The notes: generated from the sequence alone by a model not told the origin. A stretch of DNA of 64,000 nt from Magnaporthiopsis rhizophila (GCA_003049465.1 PYSS01000022.1:310001-374000), one strand, 5' to 3'. Numbered from the stretch's first letter, positions 44,056 to 55,301 are shown. Numbers and translations are program-made.

Positions 44056-44535
44056 GTGCACCAAGTTGTACAGCGCCGTGTAGGGCGACACGTGCGAATG
44101 GCATCGCCCGCAAGCACGGCAACACGTTACGTTTGCCAACTTCTTCCGCTGGAACCCTGCGGTCGGGGACAGTTGCAGCGGCCTCTGGGCTGGCTACTAC
44201 TACTGCATTTGTAAGTTTTCATTTTCCAGAGGCACGAAGGATCAAAAAAGCTGACATGCCGGCGCGACTGCCATCCTTTGGTAGGAGTGAAAGGCACCCC
44301 AACAACAACCACGCCGCCGCCGCAAGAGACATGCAACCCGTTAGCGCCGACACCTACGCAGCCCTTCGCCGTCTGCGGTTGCAAGCGTTGGCACTAGGTC
44401 GCGTCGGGGAACACGTGTGATTCACTGGCCCGGCAGTATGGCACCACGACTGCCAACATTGTAAAGTGGAACCCAACCATCGGCTCTGACTGCAAGGGAC
44501 TGTGGCTGGATTACTACGTCTGCATAGGCGTCTAG
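44056..44535 (+). pseudogene. LysM-domain protein, pseudogene
   Basis: Two LysM domains remain. The first ends VTFANFFRWNPAVGDSC...GLWAGYYYCI; the second is GNTCDSLARQYGTTTANIVK followed by WNPTIGSDCKGLW and YYVCIGV, stop at 44533-44535. A Thr/Pro linker separates them. Lesions: TAG at 44081-44083, frame changes around GDTCE/RKHG (44085-44125), an intron (donor GTAAGT at 44214) whose ends no longer restore frame, and TAG at 44395-44397. The signal peptide is gone. LysM proteins bind chitin; fungal secreted ones shield hyphae or suppress chitin-triggered immunity. It starts about 10 nt from the chitinase remnant, in divergent orientation. Confidence 0.8.
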
Positions 44536-45675
44536 ACCGACAAGGCTGTGTGCGAAGACGTAGCGATGTTTCTCGGAGAAGCGGTGACGATGCCCAGGCC
44601 ATGGGCTCTCGATACCTGAGCGTCTAAGCCTCGTTAGCTATCACGAGGTTGAAACTTCGCACCCTCTTGACACATGGAGCCAGAGGCAAACAATCTTTCG
44701 TCGTATCCTCTGTCTGGCGGCGTCTGCGACGGCGAAGGGCGGGTACAGTTAATCAGTCGAGAACGAGCCTCAGATCGGGCCGAGTTACTGGCAGAAATAT
44801 TTATCCCAGTGAGTCGTTAGATACTTACCAACCGGTTGGTGGAACAGCAGGAGTAGGTCACTGCCGGTTCCTGGGAGCCGGTATATCTTTCTATATATAG
44901 GTACACAACAAAGTAGCGAGACTGGGTTTGTCTATGAGGCATTGGTGTGCAAACTTTTGGTACTGCGTATGCAATGGGTCCAAGAAAACCGATTCATTGA
45001 TTGATTTGTTGGCAAACCAGATCTTGAGGCCCAAGCTGTATCAGCACCCAGGGGAAACGATGGAATGCGGTCGTCTGGGGTCGGACCAGGATGGGCTTCA
45101 ATATGCGAAACCCGGGCTCAATGTTCCCCTGAAAGGTGCCGCCGCTAACCTCAACCAAACGTGGAACAACATGGCGTGGCTCGTTGATGGTGGTACCTGA
45201 CGAGAAGAGGGAGCCGCAGGAACCCGCGGGTTCGGACGCGGGCAAAATAAATAGCAGTAGTCCAGATGTACACAATCAAGGAGACGTTACAGCTGAGGAA
45301 TCAAGGCGGATTTTGGTTCTTTTGATATGGCGCGATCGCTTTTCCCGGTCCGGCGGATGAAGGGTCCCGCCTCTGGACTGCGGATTTTGTCCCTCCTGCC
45401 ACATCCGCCTTTCCGCAGCCAATGTGGCGCCCTTCTAATTTTGCTCTTCAATTTCAGGAAAACTCCACGAGCCCGAAGGCTCGGCGCAGTTCATTTGCGC
45501 GCAAAAGCCTCTCCTAGCGGGCCACACACGCTCTTGCCCTTGCAGCCTAGGCGCCAGCGCGATAGACACGTGCTGGAGAGCTTCCACTTGGAGGCCGAAA
45601 GGATTACCACTTGTAGGCCAGGCCTTGATCCTCAAATGTCTCGCCATCGTAGCCCACGGTAACAATAAACCCTCT
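44536..45675. other. Intergenic region
   Basis: About 1.1 kb downstream of both flanking genes. A 90-codon plus frame and a 93-codon minus frame overlap at 44928-45275, neither recognisable. Confidence 0.5.
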
Positions 45676-46512
45676 CTACACGCACCGGCCTCCATCGACC
45701 TCAATGTTGACACCGGTGATGAACGCAGCCTCTTCGCTGGCAAGGTAGCAACACGCATTGGCCACGTCGGCCGGCGTCGAGCCTCGTCCAAGAGGAACCG
45801 TCGCGACGAACCCAGCCCGGTTCTCCTCGGTGTCGGGCTTTCCGAGGAACAAATGGGTCCTGTTTTTTTGTGTGTGTACAAAAAGTCAGCGCTTGGACGA
45901 GCATTTCCGGGACCCCCCTCCCCCGATTTGAATGGCAACGTACATCCCTGTGCTCCCGACCACAGGCGAGACGGCGTTGAACCGAATCTGCTTGGGGCCA
46001 TATTCGACCGCCATGGTCTTGGTGGCGTTGATGACGGCCGCCTTGGAGGCGTTGTACCACGTCAACCGCGGCCGCGGCCTGATCCCCGCGGTCGAGGCGA
46101 CCTGGATAAAACATCCGGGCCGGTTGTTGCTCAGAAAGTAGGGCAGGAGCACGTTGGTTGAGAGGAAGATGGACTTGACGTTGACGTCCATGACGAGGCT
46201 AAAGTCCTTCTCGGTAACGTCCTCGGTCGGCTTGTTGACGTAGGTCGCCCCCGCATTGTTGACGACTATGTCCAGGCCACCCTGGGTGTCGACGGCCTGC
46301 TTCAGGAGCGCCTCCCAGTCGGCCGTCTTGGTGACGTCGGCCATGGCGAACGAGCAGCCCAGCTCTTTCGCGGCGGCCTGGCCCGACTCTGCAGAGAGGT
46401 CGGCGATGATGACCTTGGCGCCCTCCTGCACAAACTTGGCGGCGATCCCCTTGCCGAAGCCTGAGGCACCACCGGTGACGATGGCGACCTTGCCTTGGAG
46501 CCGGGGAGACAT
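45676..46512 (-). CDS. Short-chain dehydrogenase/reductase (FabG-like)
   Basis: A 250-residue classical SDR in two exons (46512-45944 and 45859-45676; intron 84 nt). TGGASGFG at 13-20 is the NAD(P) loop; D38 after the second strand (IIADLS) favours NAD(H). NNAG is at 85-88; the catalytic Ser140, Tyr153 and Lys157 lie in VAST and WYNASK. The C-terminal ITGVNIEVDGGRCV is typical of 3-oxoacyl-ACP-reductase-like members. The length is normal. Substrate unknown. It is divergent from the isopropylmalate-dehydrogenase-like gene 0.7 kb away, so the two may share a control region. Confidence 0.93.
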
Positions 46513-47228
46513 GGTATTGTTGGCGCCGGGCTTTAGGATGGAAAATAATGATTGCGAAGGGGATGAGGACGGTGGAGGCTTGTTGGGTAGGGTGTATAGC
46601 TGGCAGGATGCTTCACGCTACAGAGTGGTGATGGAAAGACTTTGACAGTGCTCGTCAGCAAGCCCCGAAGGGATCTAGCGGACATACTTGGGAACGCCGT
46701 GCGTCCACATGACTGGTACCTGCCTCCGCCATTCCGAGCTCGACGTGCACGGCAGCCGAGCTAGACGAGTGCCACGGCAGTCATCGCTCCCCGCAACTGT
46801 CCTACACCAGGCTTACCCTACCCACCAACATCTGTGGGGTACAATCCTTCGGCCATCCAGAACAACTTTTGGGCAAAGTCCCCCTTTCTGCGGACCTTGC
46901 CACTTGAATCAGCGGGGTCTTCGTCCGGTGCAGAGGGTGGGACGCGCCAAAATAGCGTAACTATTGTCATGGCAATCCCGGCACCCCTCCGTGGCACCCC
47001 TCCGCAACACCCCGCCAATTACCCACCCTAGCCTCCGGCCTCGGCACGGAATGAGGGCCGCCAAAAATTGAGAACGGGGATACGCGTTTATGGTTATCGC
47101 CGTCTGCCACCTACCGGCCCTGTGTTATCGTCTTACTTGTTCGGTATACCAGCCCGTCGGGGAGGAGAAAGCTGCGCAGGGAGCTGCGTCCAAAACTTTG
47201 AGCACAGCGCGCAAGACACCCGCACACC
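46513..47228. promoter_or_regulatory. Shared divergent promoter region (SDR / IPMDH-like)
   Basis: A 716-bp space between two divergent start codons. No coding signal. It should contain both promoters; a direct repeat GGCACCCCTCCG lies near 46980-47005. No specific factor site is claimed. Confidence 0.4.
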
Positions 47229-48374
47229 ATGACACAGCCAAACGCATACAAGATCCTCGTCCTGCCGGGCGACCATGTCGGCCCGGAGGTGGTGGCCGAG
47301 GCGCTCAAGGTTCTCGACGTGATCGAGGAATGCCGGCCGGGTCTCAAATTCACGCGGACCTTTGATCTAGTCGGCGGCGCCAGCATCAACAAGCACGGGG
47401 TCCCCATCACCGACGCCGTGCTCGATCTGGCAGCATCGAGCGACGCCGTGCTCTTCGGCAGCATCGGAGGCCCGGAGTGGGCAGGCGCGAATCCGACCCC
47501 CGAGTCCGGCTTGCTGAAGCTGCGGCAGCGCCTGGACGCCTTCGCCAACCTACGACCGTGCGAGATCTTCGTCCCGTCCCTGGTGGACGCCTCCCCGATC
47601 AAGCCCGAGCTGGTTCGGGGGACCAAGTTCGTGGTGGTACGGGAGAACTGCGGCGGCGCCTACTTCGGCGCCAAGGTGGAGGAGGAGACGACGGCGTCGG
47701 ACCTGTGGGTGTACAGCGCGTCCGAGGTCGAACGGCTGGCGCGCGTGAGCGCCGCGGTCGCGCGGCTGATGGGCCGCGACGGCAGCGGCGGCGGCGGCGG
47801 GCCGGCGGTGGTGTGGAGCGCGGACAAGGCCAACGTGCTGGCCAGCGGGCGGCTGTGGAGGCGGGTGACGCAGAAGGTCATGGACAGGGAGTTCCCCGAC
47901 ATCGAGCTGCAGCACCAGCTCGCCGACAGCATGGCGATGCTGATGGTGCGCCAGCCGACGCGCTTCAACGGCGTCATCCACACCGACAACACCTTTGGCG
48001 ACGTGCTGTCCGACATCTCGGGCGGCATCGCGGGCACTCTGGGTGTGCTGCCGAGCGCGAGTATCTCGGCGGTCCCGGGCGAGGGCCGGTGCAACGGCAT
48101 CTACGAGCCGGTTCACGGTAGCGCGCCCGACATCTCGGGCAAGGGCATCGTGAACCCCGTCGCCCAGATCCTCAGCCTGGCCATGATGCTGCGCTACTCA
48201 TTCCTGCTCGGTGACGAGGCCACCGCCATCGAGAAGGCGGTTGCCCACGTGCTGGACTCCAAGCAGGCTGGAGGGCTGGAGATCCGGACCGGAGATCTGG
48301 GCGGAAGCGCGCGGACGAGCGAGGTTGGCGATGCCATCTGCGCGGCGTTGCGGAAGTCGCTGCAGACGGCGTAG
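47229..48374 (+). CDS. 3-isopropylmalate dehydrogenase-like decarboxylating dehydrogenase
   Basis: A 381-residue single-exon enzyme of the isocitrate/isopropylmalate dehydrogenase family. ILVLPGDHVGPEVV opens the fold; GSIGGPEW and LLKLRQRLDAFANLRPCEIF carry the isopropylmalate-specific loop and the Arg substrate ligands. VVVRENCGGAYFGAK, the metal/cofactor region ADSMAMLMVRQPTRFNGVI and DNTFGDVLSDISGGIAGTLG, then EPVHGSAPDISGKGIVNPVA follow. These fit LEU2-type 3-isopropylmalate dehydrogenase, which oxidises and decarboxylates 3-isopropylmalate in leucine synthesis. A Gly-rich insert (about 188-195) interrupts an otherwise standard length. Position beside an SDR and a regulator suggests a cluster paralogue rather than the housekeeping copy, which is inference. 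Confidence 0.92.
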   Translation: MTQPNAYKILVLPGDHVGPEVVAEALKVLDVIEECRPGLKFTRTFDLVGGASINKHGVPITDAVLDLAASSDAVLFGSIGGPEWAGANPTPESGLLKLRQRLDAFANLRPCEIFVPSLVDASPIKPELVRGTKFVVVRENCGGAYFGAKVEEETTASDLWVYSASEVERLARVSAAVARLMGRDGSGGGGGPAVVWSADKANVLASGRLWRRVTQKVMDREFPDIELQHQLADSMAMLMVRQPTRFNGVIHTDNTFGDVLSDISGGIAGTLGVLPSASISAVPGEGRCNGIYEPVHGSAPDISGKGIVNPVAQILSLAMMLRYSFLLGDEATAIEKAVAHVLDSKQAGGLEIRTGDLGGSARTSEVGDAICAALRKSLQTA

Positions 48375-48857
48375 CCGTGGAGCGCACTCGAGACATCCAT
48401 GGATGGCTCGGTGGGGACCCATTGAGGAACCCTGATCTGCGTTGAGAATGCCGTAATTTCCCTGTACGAAATCTACACACCCCTACCCCGGCAGTGATGG
48501 TAAAGGGACCCGCCCACCTCGAATTAAAAAGTCTAAAAATATTCCAATTACCGCAAATTCGATAGCTGGCTGCACAACAGAACATTCTTTCTTGTGGAAA
48601 TATAAACTGGGTTAGGCGGTTATTCTTTTTTTCGTGGTCGAATTTAATTTGCGTTTGGATTCTGGCTGTTTCATCGCCGCCGTTTCGCTCTCCACACGAT
48701 TCACCCGCATCTCGTGTGGGCCACCCCCAGGAGCCCGAACCCCAACCGGCATGTGGGCCCGCTCACCCCGCAACTCGCTACCGTTTTTTAAAATCATGAG
48801 GCACATTCAGTCCCGACGAATCACCTCGGCATTTTTGCTTGCGGCCTTGCGTTGAAC

Positions 48858-51664
48858 ATGGGCAATGATATGCAACCCACGCCAGCATCCATCGCAGATG
48901 GCCGTGAAGACACGCCAGCCTTGCCAGTGAGTCACCTCTAGAACCGATTTTCTAGGATCGTCGTTAGACTCGCCGGTCTAACATACTTCTCGGCGCGGTA
49001 CAAGGGCGGTCGCCTGGAATGCCCTCACTGCAGTCGCAGATTCTTGCGCCCCAGCCATCTAGACCGGCACCGTCTCACGCATCTGCCCCAGTCTCAACGG
49101 CTCTCGCTTCCCTGTGGGGTGTGCGACAAGTCATTTAGCAGGAAGGATGTTCTGCTGAGGCACCTGCGGGCGGCGCATGGGGTAGAAACAGGCCCCAAGC
49201 AACCCTCCCAGCGGTCTTGCAACCGCTGCGTGCAGCAGCGGCGCAGATGCGACCGGGCGCAGCCCTGCCAGCTGTGTGCCGCAGCTGGCACACCTTGCTC
49301 CTATCCGCCGAGCATATCCCCGGAAACTCTCGAGCGCGATGAGGATGGGTTCGTCGAGGTGTTTGCAGAGGCCGACCGGATAGACGCCGCCGTGGCTCAG
49401 CCAGAGGCGGCAGGCGGCAGCTCTACTGCCGTACCGGCTGCTGCAGTCGCACCAACACAGCCATTTTACCGTCACGGTGATACCTGCCGCCCCGAGTATG
49501 AGCCCATCACCCCGTGCGATCTGGCCACTGTCGCCGAGGACCACATGCAGCGGTTTCTCTCGAACCCCAATGATTACCACCACGGCTCTTCTGAGGGCGA
49601 ATATAGCTTCGTTTCTACCACGCTCCCCTTTATTACCTCACTATCGCCTGATGGTCAGCTAGATTTCAGAGGCTCGGGGCTCGACTGGTTGGATTTCCAC
49701 GTTCCTGGCGCCTCTCCCGTGCAGGGCACTGTCGTCCCGCTTGAAACTGGACAGACTCAAGACCCTGAGCCTGCCTATCCAGCAGCGCCAGCTACTCTCC
49801 CGGCTCTGCGCTCGCAACCAGTCGCGCAATCATGGCCGTTCGACCAAACACAAGACCCTACCCCAAATCGCCGTTCTCTGCCGCCTCTGCGGGACGTGTT
49901 GCAAAGCGCCCAGCTGTCTAGTAACCCGTCCATGCAGGCCGCCGTGGGCGGACTAGTTTCCCTCATGTCCGAGCCTCGCCTGCGTCGTCTCGACGAGCTC
50001 GCCGACGCGAGCTTAACCCATGCAGCTGCCTTAGCTAGAGGACTCGTCGATGTGTATCTGGCTAGGTTCCACCCAATTCTGCCCCTTCTCCACGTGCCCA
50101 CTTGGGATGTCTTCAGCGTCCCTACCGTTCTTGTTGCAGCTATGGCTTGCATAGGAGCACTGGTTTCGGACCATGACCACGCCCCGGAATTGGCCGCGTC
50201 AATCAGCGAGATCTGCATGCCAATTATTGCATGGCTCGTAAGTTCCTCTCCCATCCCCCGCAATGTTTTATGCTGCTGATGCCAACACTCATCCAGGGCT
50301 CCTCAGACACCGCAAACTACCGGGATATCTCGTATCTGAACGCACTCTGCTTGCACCAAATCTACTCCCTCGGCTCTGGAAATCGCCAGCTTTATCAAAA
50401 CGCAGATCGGTCACGCGGAATCCTCATCGGAAGCCTTCGAGGAGTAGGCTACTTGACCACCAGGCTGAGCATCAGTGCCGAGACGCAGGATCCCGGCCCG
50501 GCCAAGTCCGGTGACTCTTCCGCATTGCGTGATGAATGGCTGACTTGGGTCTGCCGAGAACGCGAGAACCGAACCGTGTGGTCCTCCTTCGAATATGACT
50601 GCAGCCTCTGTACCCTAACCGGCAGACGTGGCGCCGTCGACCTCAGCGAGCTACCGGCCCGCACGCCCTGCGCCGAGTCCCTTTGGGAGGCGCCCTCGGC
50701 GCACGCGTGGGCGGCCTTGCGGGCCCGAGCCCACCCCAACGCGCTCGGCGCCCCAGTGCCATCCATCCTCAAAGCCGTGCTTTCAGGGAGGCCAGTCCCG
50801 CCTCACATCTCGCACTGGGGCAAGCGGCTGTGCGCACAAATCATCGGCCGTCTGCTGTGGGATTTGAAGCAGCTCGAGATTCTTTCCACCCCGGAGCATT
50901 TCGGGTTACCGACGCTCTTCTCGGCTCAGCAAGAGAACAGGGTATCATTACTGAACGCACTCGACAGCCTGCTGGCCTCGATGGACCAGCCAGCATCGAC
51001 GGCGGACCTGATCAGCTACAAGTAAGCTGTCCATCCATCCGCATCCTGTTATCAGCATGATCATACTCACTCAGCCACTAGCATTGCGAGCTTGATATGC
51101 CATTATTCGCACCTATATACGGCACGGGATACGCTTGATATCATGATCTACATCGTGCGAAACGCCGTGTGCCGGGGCTCGCCATCCGGCACAGGAATAC
51201 AGATGGCGGAACGCCGACTGCAGGCCACGCTTGCAAGAGACCCCCAAGAGGCACGCCGCCTTGTCCACCGCGCGGCGCAAATTATCGTCATCGCCAATGA
51301 CTATCTAGTATCGGCGCCGTGCGAGATCATGCGTCTCTTCATGGGCTACATGTTCATCATCGCCTTTGCAAAATACTGTCCGCCGAGCCACAGATATTGG
51401 GGCCTTGGCCCGGCAGTCTGTCTCGACCTCCCAGCGCACCGAGGAGTCGACAAGGGCAGTGCCGTGTCTGACTGGATCGAGCATGGCGGTGCTGCGTCGA
51501 TCGGCGACGTGTCAAACATTTTCTCGGATGGGGCCGCTCTGAGCATCAGCCGCGATGCCCGGAACATGCTACAGCGGCTCAAGTGCTGGGGACTGGCCGA
51601 GAAGTTCACCAAGATTCTGCAGAGCTTCGAAAGCACTGTGCTAGTGGAAAGAGATAACTCATGA
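48858..51664 (+). CDS. Transcription factor with C2H2 and Zn2Cys6 fingers
   Basis: Predicted 869-residue nuclear regulator in four exons: 48858-48926, 49005-50237, 50297-51021 and 51082-51664. Two C2H2 fingers come first (LECPHCSRRFLRPSHLDRH and LPCGVCDKSFSRKDVLLRH), then a Zn2Cys6 cluster with exact C-x2-C-x6-C-x5-C-x2-C-x6-C spacing (SCNRCVQQRRRC...CQLC...C). The rest is the fungal-specific transcription factor domain (FHPILPLLHVPTWD, YLNALCLHQIYSLGSGNRQLY, WVCRERENRTVWSSFEYDC). This combined arrangement is known in fungal pathway regulators. Its central place among five metabolic genes makes it the likely local regulator, by position only. A TATAAA-like site lies near 48600. Confidence 0.9.
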
Positions 51665-51802
51665 GCCTATCGTCGTTGATTATATGAAGTAAAGGGATGC
51701 AATTAATACTTTTTGCTTGCATGCTGACACTACATCAGCTTGCGTAACCTCAATAGATATCATCAATCTGAAGCAGCAATACAGTGGGCTGTCATATTGC
51801 CC

Positions 51803-52867
51803 TCAAAATATTGCCAGACAGTTCGCCAGACTGCTAACGCCACCAGGCATGTTGAGCGGGGCGCTTGCGACAAAGAATTCCCACCTATTCTCCTCGATGC
51901 ACCGCCTGCTGAGCTCCTCGAGATCAAAAAGCTCCCCGACAGGCATGCCCCAGCCCGCCAGCAGACATTCGTGCATGAACAGCCCCTTCACATCCACTCC
52001 GCTGGCCCGCGGGTAGGATTTATGAGCCGGGTACACCTCGAAAGACACGGAGTCGCCGGCCAAGGCAGCGAAGCCGGTGTCCCAGATCCACCGCAGCATC
52101 TCTTCTGTGCCCTCCACGCCTGCATGCTGCGGGCTCGAGGTCTGGCAGTAGTCGATCTTGTCCGCCACGCTCATCTCCGTCTCCCACTCCTTGACGAGCC
52201 CGATGCGCACAAACAGGATGTCTCCCCGGCGAAACTCGACGTTCTGCTGCCGCGCAATCTCGAGCAGCACGCTCAGCGGCACGGCGTGGTCGCTCAGGGC
52301 CTTGTACTTTATGCCGTTGCGCCTCGCGTACTCGACGTAGTCCAGCAGCACGCCGCGGCCGCAGATGCCCTCGTGCGCCCAGTGCTGCAGGCCGATGCGC
52401 TTGTTCTTCCTGTCGGCGATGTCGGCGGACGTGACCCCGCCGTAGAACAGCCTGCGCTTCGGGTCCTCGGCCGTGGGGAAGGGCGCCGAGAAGTGGCGCA
52501 GCCCGTCCCACTGCGACGACTGCTGCGGGTTGAAGACGTAGACGTCGTCGAAGGCGACCCCGTCCAGCAGCGAGATGATGTGGTGCTGCGCCGGCGCCCG
52601 GTTGAAGTTGGCGTACTCGAGCTTGGTCAGGTCCCAGTTCATCGACACCCGGTGGCCCGTCTTGATGCACGACGCCGCCGCCGCCGCGACGGTCTCGGGC
52701 GTGAGCAGGACCAGCCGGCCGAGGCCCTCTTCCCGGGAACCTGGCTCCGCTGGCCACACCCGTTTTGGGTCGGGGAGCTCATCGAAGGAGAGGTGGTGGA
52801 CGGACAGGGGGTCTTCTTCTTTCTTCGCCGAAGAAGACGGTTCCGTGATGACTGCTGATGGGGTCAT
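51803..52867 (-). CDS. Cyclase / kynurenine-formamidase-like hydrolase
   Basis: A 354-residue single-exon protein of the putative cyclase family (metal-dependent hydrolases related to bacterial kynurenine formamidase KynB). NRAPAQHHIISLLDGVAFDD, NPQQSSQWDGLRHF and RIGLQHWAHEGICGRGVLLD are the conserved blocks, and RRGDILFVRIGLVKEWE follows. The bacterial metal motif H-x-G-T-H-x-D is represented by Q-S-S-Q-W-D, as usual in this fungal branch, so the metal site and substrate may differ. Cytosolic, with no signal peptide. It shares the region with an aldehyde dehydrogenase and SDR, suggesting ring or amide opening in a catabolic or biosynthetic route, which is inference. Convergent with the regulator gene. 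Confidence 0.87.
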   Translation of the reverse strand: MTPSAVITEPSSSAKKEEDPLSVHHLSFDELPDPKRVWPAEPGSREEGLGRLVLLTPETVAAAAASCIKTGHRVSMNWDLTKLEYANFNRAPAQHHIISLLDGVAFDDVYVFNPQQSSQWDGLRHFSAPFPTAEDPKRRLFYGGVTSADIADRKNKRIGLQHWAHEGICGRGVLLDYVEYARRNGIKYKALSDHAVPLSVLLEIARQQNVEFRRGDILFVRIGLVKEWETEMSVADKIDYCQTSSPQHAGVEGTEEMLRWIWDTGFAALAGDSVSFEVYPAHKSYPRASGVDVKGLFMHECLLAGWGMPVGELFDLEELSRRCIEENRWEFFVASAPLNMPGGVSSLANCLAIF

Positions 52868-53720
52868 TGCCGAGATTGGATATAGTAGATAGATATCTTT
52901 ACCACTGTGGTCTGTCTGGTTTCAGCCGATGTGTGCGCGCCGATGAAAAGGACCGTCGTCGCAAGTTTTTTAAGGTCATGCTTCGTGACAAAGAGAATTA
53001 TGGGCTCCGGATTCTCCTATGCCGTCCGTGGAAGATGGCGCACCCGTTCATGTGAAGACTGGACGACGGGGCTGCCGAAGCAGGGTTCCCCATGGGGAAT
53101 CGATGGGGCGAACATTGCGCACTAGCCGAGGACCCCCCACTTCCCCGCTTCATCCGCCGGGGCTAGGGGTGGCACGCTCCGAGGGGCGCAACGGGCTGCA
53201 GTGCCGATCCCCGCTTACGGGAAATTCGAGGTCTGCCTTGAATGTATGTCACGCATAGGTGACACTCACTACAAAGTACAGCGGTACTGGCAAAAAGAAT
53301 ACTGCCCATGCTAGGTACTGAGCGTCCAAGTACCTCTGCCATCCCACCTATCATGTTCCTCCCATTCTACTTTCTTACCTCTTCCGCTCTTCCGCGCTTC
53401 CTGCCTCCTCTTTACTTTGCAGAGGAGCGTGCCACCAGCTGTAGTGGACTGCTGCCGCTATAACACGCGGCCTGTGGAGCGTGCCACCTCTAAACCATGC
53501 CATTATTTTACATCACGGCTCCAGCTGTTGCCCGCGTCAGGAGTTACAAATGCGGGGGTGGGGCCTGAGCTAGGTTGCGCTGGTATGCCGTGGTGAGCGA
53601 GGACGGGAATTCGCTTGCTGCTTAAGATTGACGCAACAGGTTGCTGTAGGTCGATGCTATCTTCGTATTTTGGCTAAATTGCCCGTCGCGTTTATCAAAG
53701 TCTGCACTCAACTGTTCAGT
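52868..53720. promoter_or_regulatory. Divergent promoter region (cyclase / ALDH)
   Basis: An 853-bp space between divergent starts. GAGCGTGCCACC occurs twice, near 53425 and 53477. No coding signal seen. Confidence 0.4.
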
Positions 53721-55301
53721 ATGGCGTCAGCAGACAACCCTTCGAGCCTTCCCTTCACCCTTTCCAACCCTGACCTCGTCCACTTCGACAACTACGTCAA
53801 TGGCGAGTTCGTGCCATCTATATCCAAGAAGCGGTTCGACGTTGTAGACCCCGGTACTGGGGGGCCCTGGGCCTCCTGCCCGGACAGCATTCCCGAAGAT
53901 GTCGACCAAGCCGTGACCACGGCGAACGTGGCCTTCCAGGCCTACTCAAAGTGGACGCCCCGGAAGCGAGCCGAGGCCCTCGCGAGATGGCACTCGCTGA
54001 TCGTGGCCGCCCGCGACGACCTCGCAAAGATCCTGGTCCACGAGACCGGGAAGCCGCTGGCCGAGGCCTACGGCGAGCTGGACTACGCGACCTCGTTCAC
54101 GTGGTGGTTCACGGGCGAGGCGGACCGGGTGCAGGGCACAACCTTCACCTCGGCCATCCCGGGCCGACGGGGCCTGCTCGTCAAGCAGCCCATCGGCACC
54201 TGCGTGGCCCTCGTGCCGTGGAACTTCCCCGCGGCGCTGGTGCTGCGCAAGGCGAGCGCCGCGCTCGCGGCGGGCTGCACCATGGTCGTCAAGACGTCGC
54301 CCGAGACGCCCGTCACGGCCATCAGCCTGGCGCACCTGGCCTCCAAGGCGGGCTTCCCGCCGGGCGCGCTCAACGTGCTGAGCACCGGCCTGGAGAACAC
54401 GCCCGCCGTCGCCGAGGCGCTCTGCCTGCACCCGCTGGTGAAGAAGGTCACCTTCACGGGGAGCACGCGCGTCGGCAAGATAATAGCCGGCCTGTGCGCG
54501 CGCAACCTCAAGAAGACGACCCTGGAACTCGGCGGCAACTGCCCCTTTATCGTCTTCGACGATGCCAACCTGGACCAGGCCCTTTCGCAGCTCATGGCGC
54601 TCAAGTGGCGACACGCGGGCCAGGCGTGCGTGTCGGCCAACCGCGTGTACGTGCAGAGCGGCATTCACGACGCTTTCGTCAAGGAGCTGGTCCAGAGGAC
54701 TTCGGCCGCCCTCAAGATGGGACACGGCATGGAGCAGGGCTGCACGCTGGGGCCCGTGACGACGCCGAGGGGGCTCGGCAAGGCCGAGGAGCTCTTCGAC
54801 GACGCCGTCGCCAAGGGCGCCACGCCCGTCCTGGGCAACGGCAAGCGCGCCGAGGGAGGACCAGGACGCGGCGGCTACTTCATGGCGCCCACCGTGCTGA
54901 CGGGCCTGACGGACGACATGGCCATGAGCCACGACGAGATCTTCGCGCCCGTGCTCGGCATTTACCGGTTCGAGACCGAGGACGAGGCCGTGAGGCGTGC
55001 GAACGACACGAGCATGGGGCTGGCTAGCTACGTCTTCACAAAGAACGTCGACCGGCTGTGGAGGATGTTTGAGAAGCTGGAGGCTGGCATGATCGGTCTT
55101 GTAAGCGTCCCTGCACGGCTTTGAGCATGTTTGGTGTTTGACTAACATTCCGTTTAGAACGCAGGCAACAGTTCCGCCACCGAGGCGCCATTCGGAGGCA
55201 TCAAGGAGAGCGGGCACGGGAAAGAGAGCGGCAAGGACGTCGCCGTGGACGAGTTTCTCGTCACCAAGATAGGGACTTTGGCGGTTGAAGCCCATTACTA
55301 G
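53721..55301 (+). CDS. Aldehyde dehydrogenase, succinate-semialdehyde type
   Basis: A 507-residue NAD(P)-dependent aldehyde dehydrogenase in two exons (53721-55100 and 55158-55301). Conserved elements: ALVPWNFPAALVLRKASAAL, TFTGSTRVGK (Rossmann loop), TLELGGN with catalytic Glu269, GQACVSANR with catalytic Cys303, SHDEIFAPVLGIYRF and APFGGIKESGHGKESGK near the end. The E-S-G-x-G-(R/K)-E ending and the GQ-x-C-V-x-ANR core point to the succinate-semialdehyde dehydrogenase group. The frame is open upstream to 53628, so a longer N-terminus is possible; the ATG at 53721 matches the family's length. Possibly acts with the neighbouring cyclase and SDR. Confidence 0.93.
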
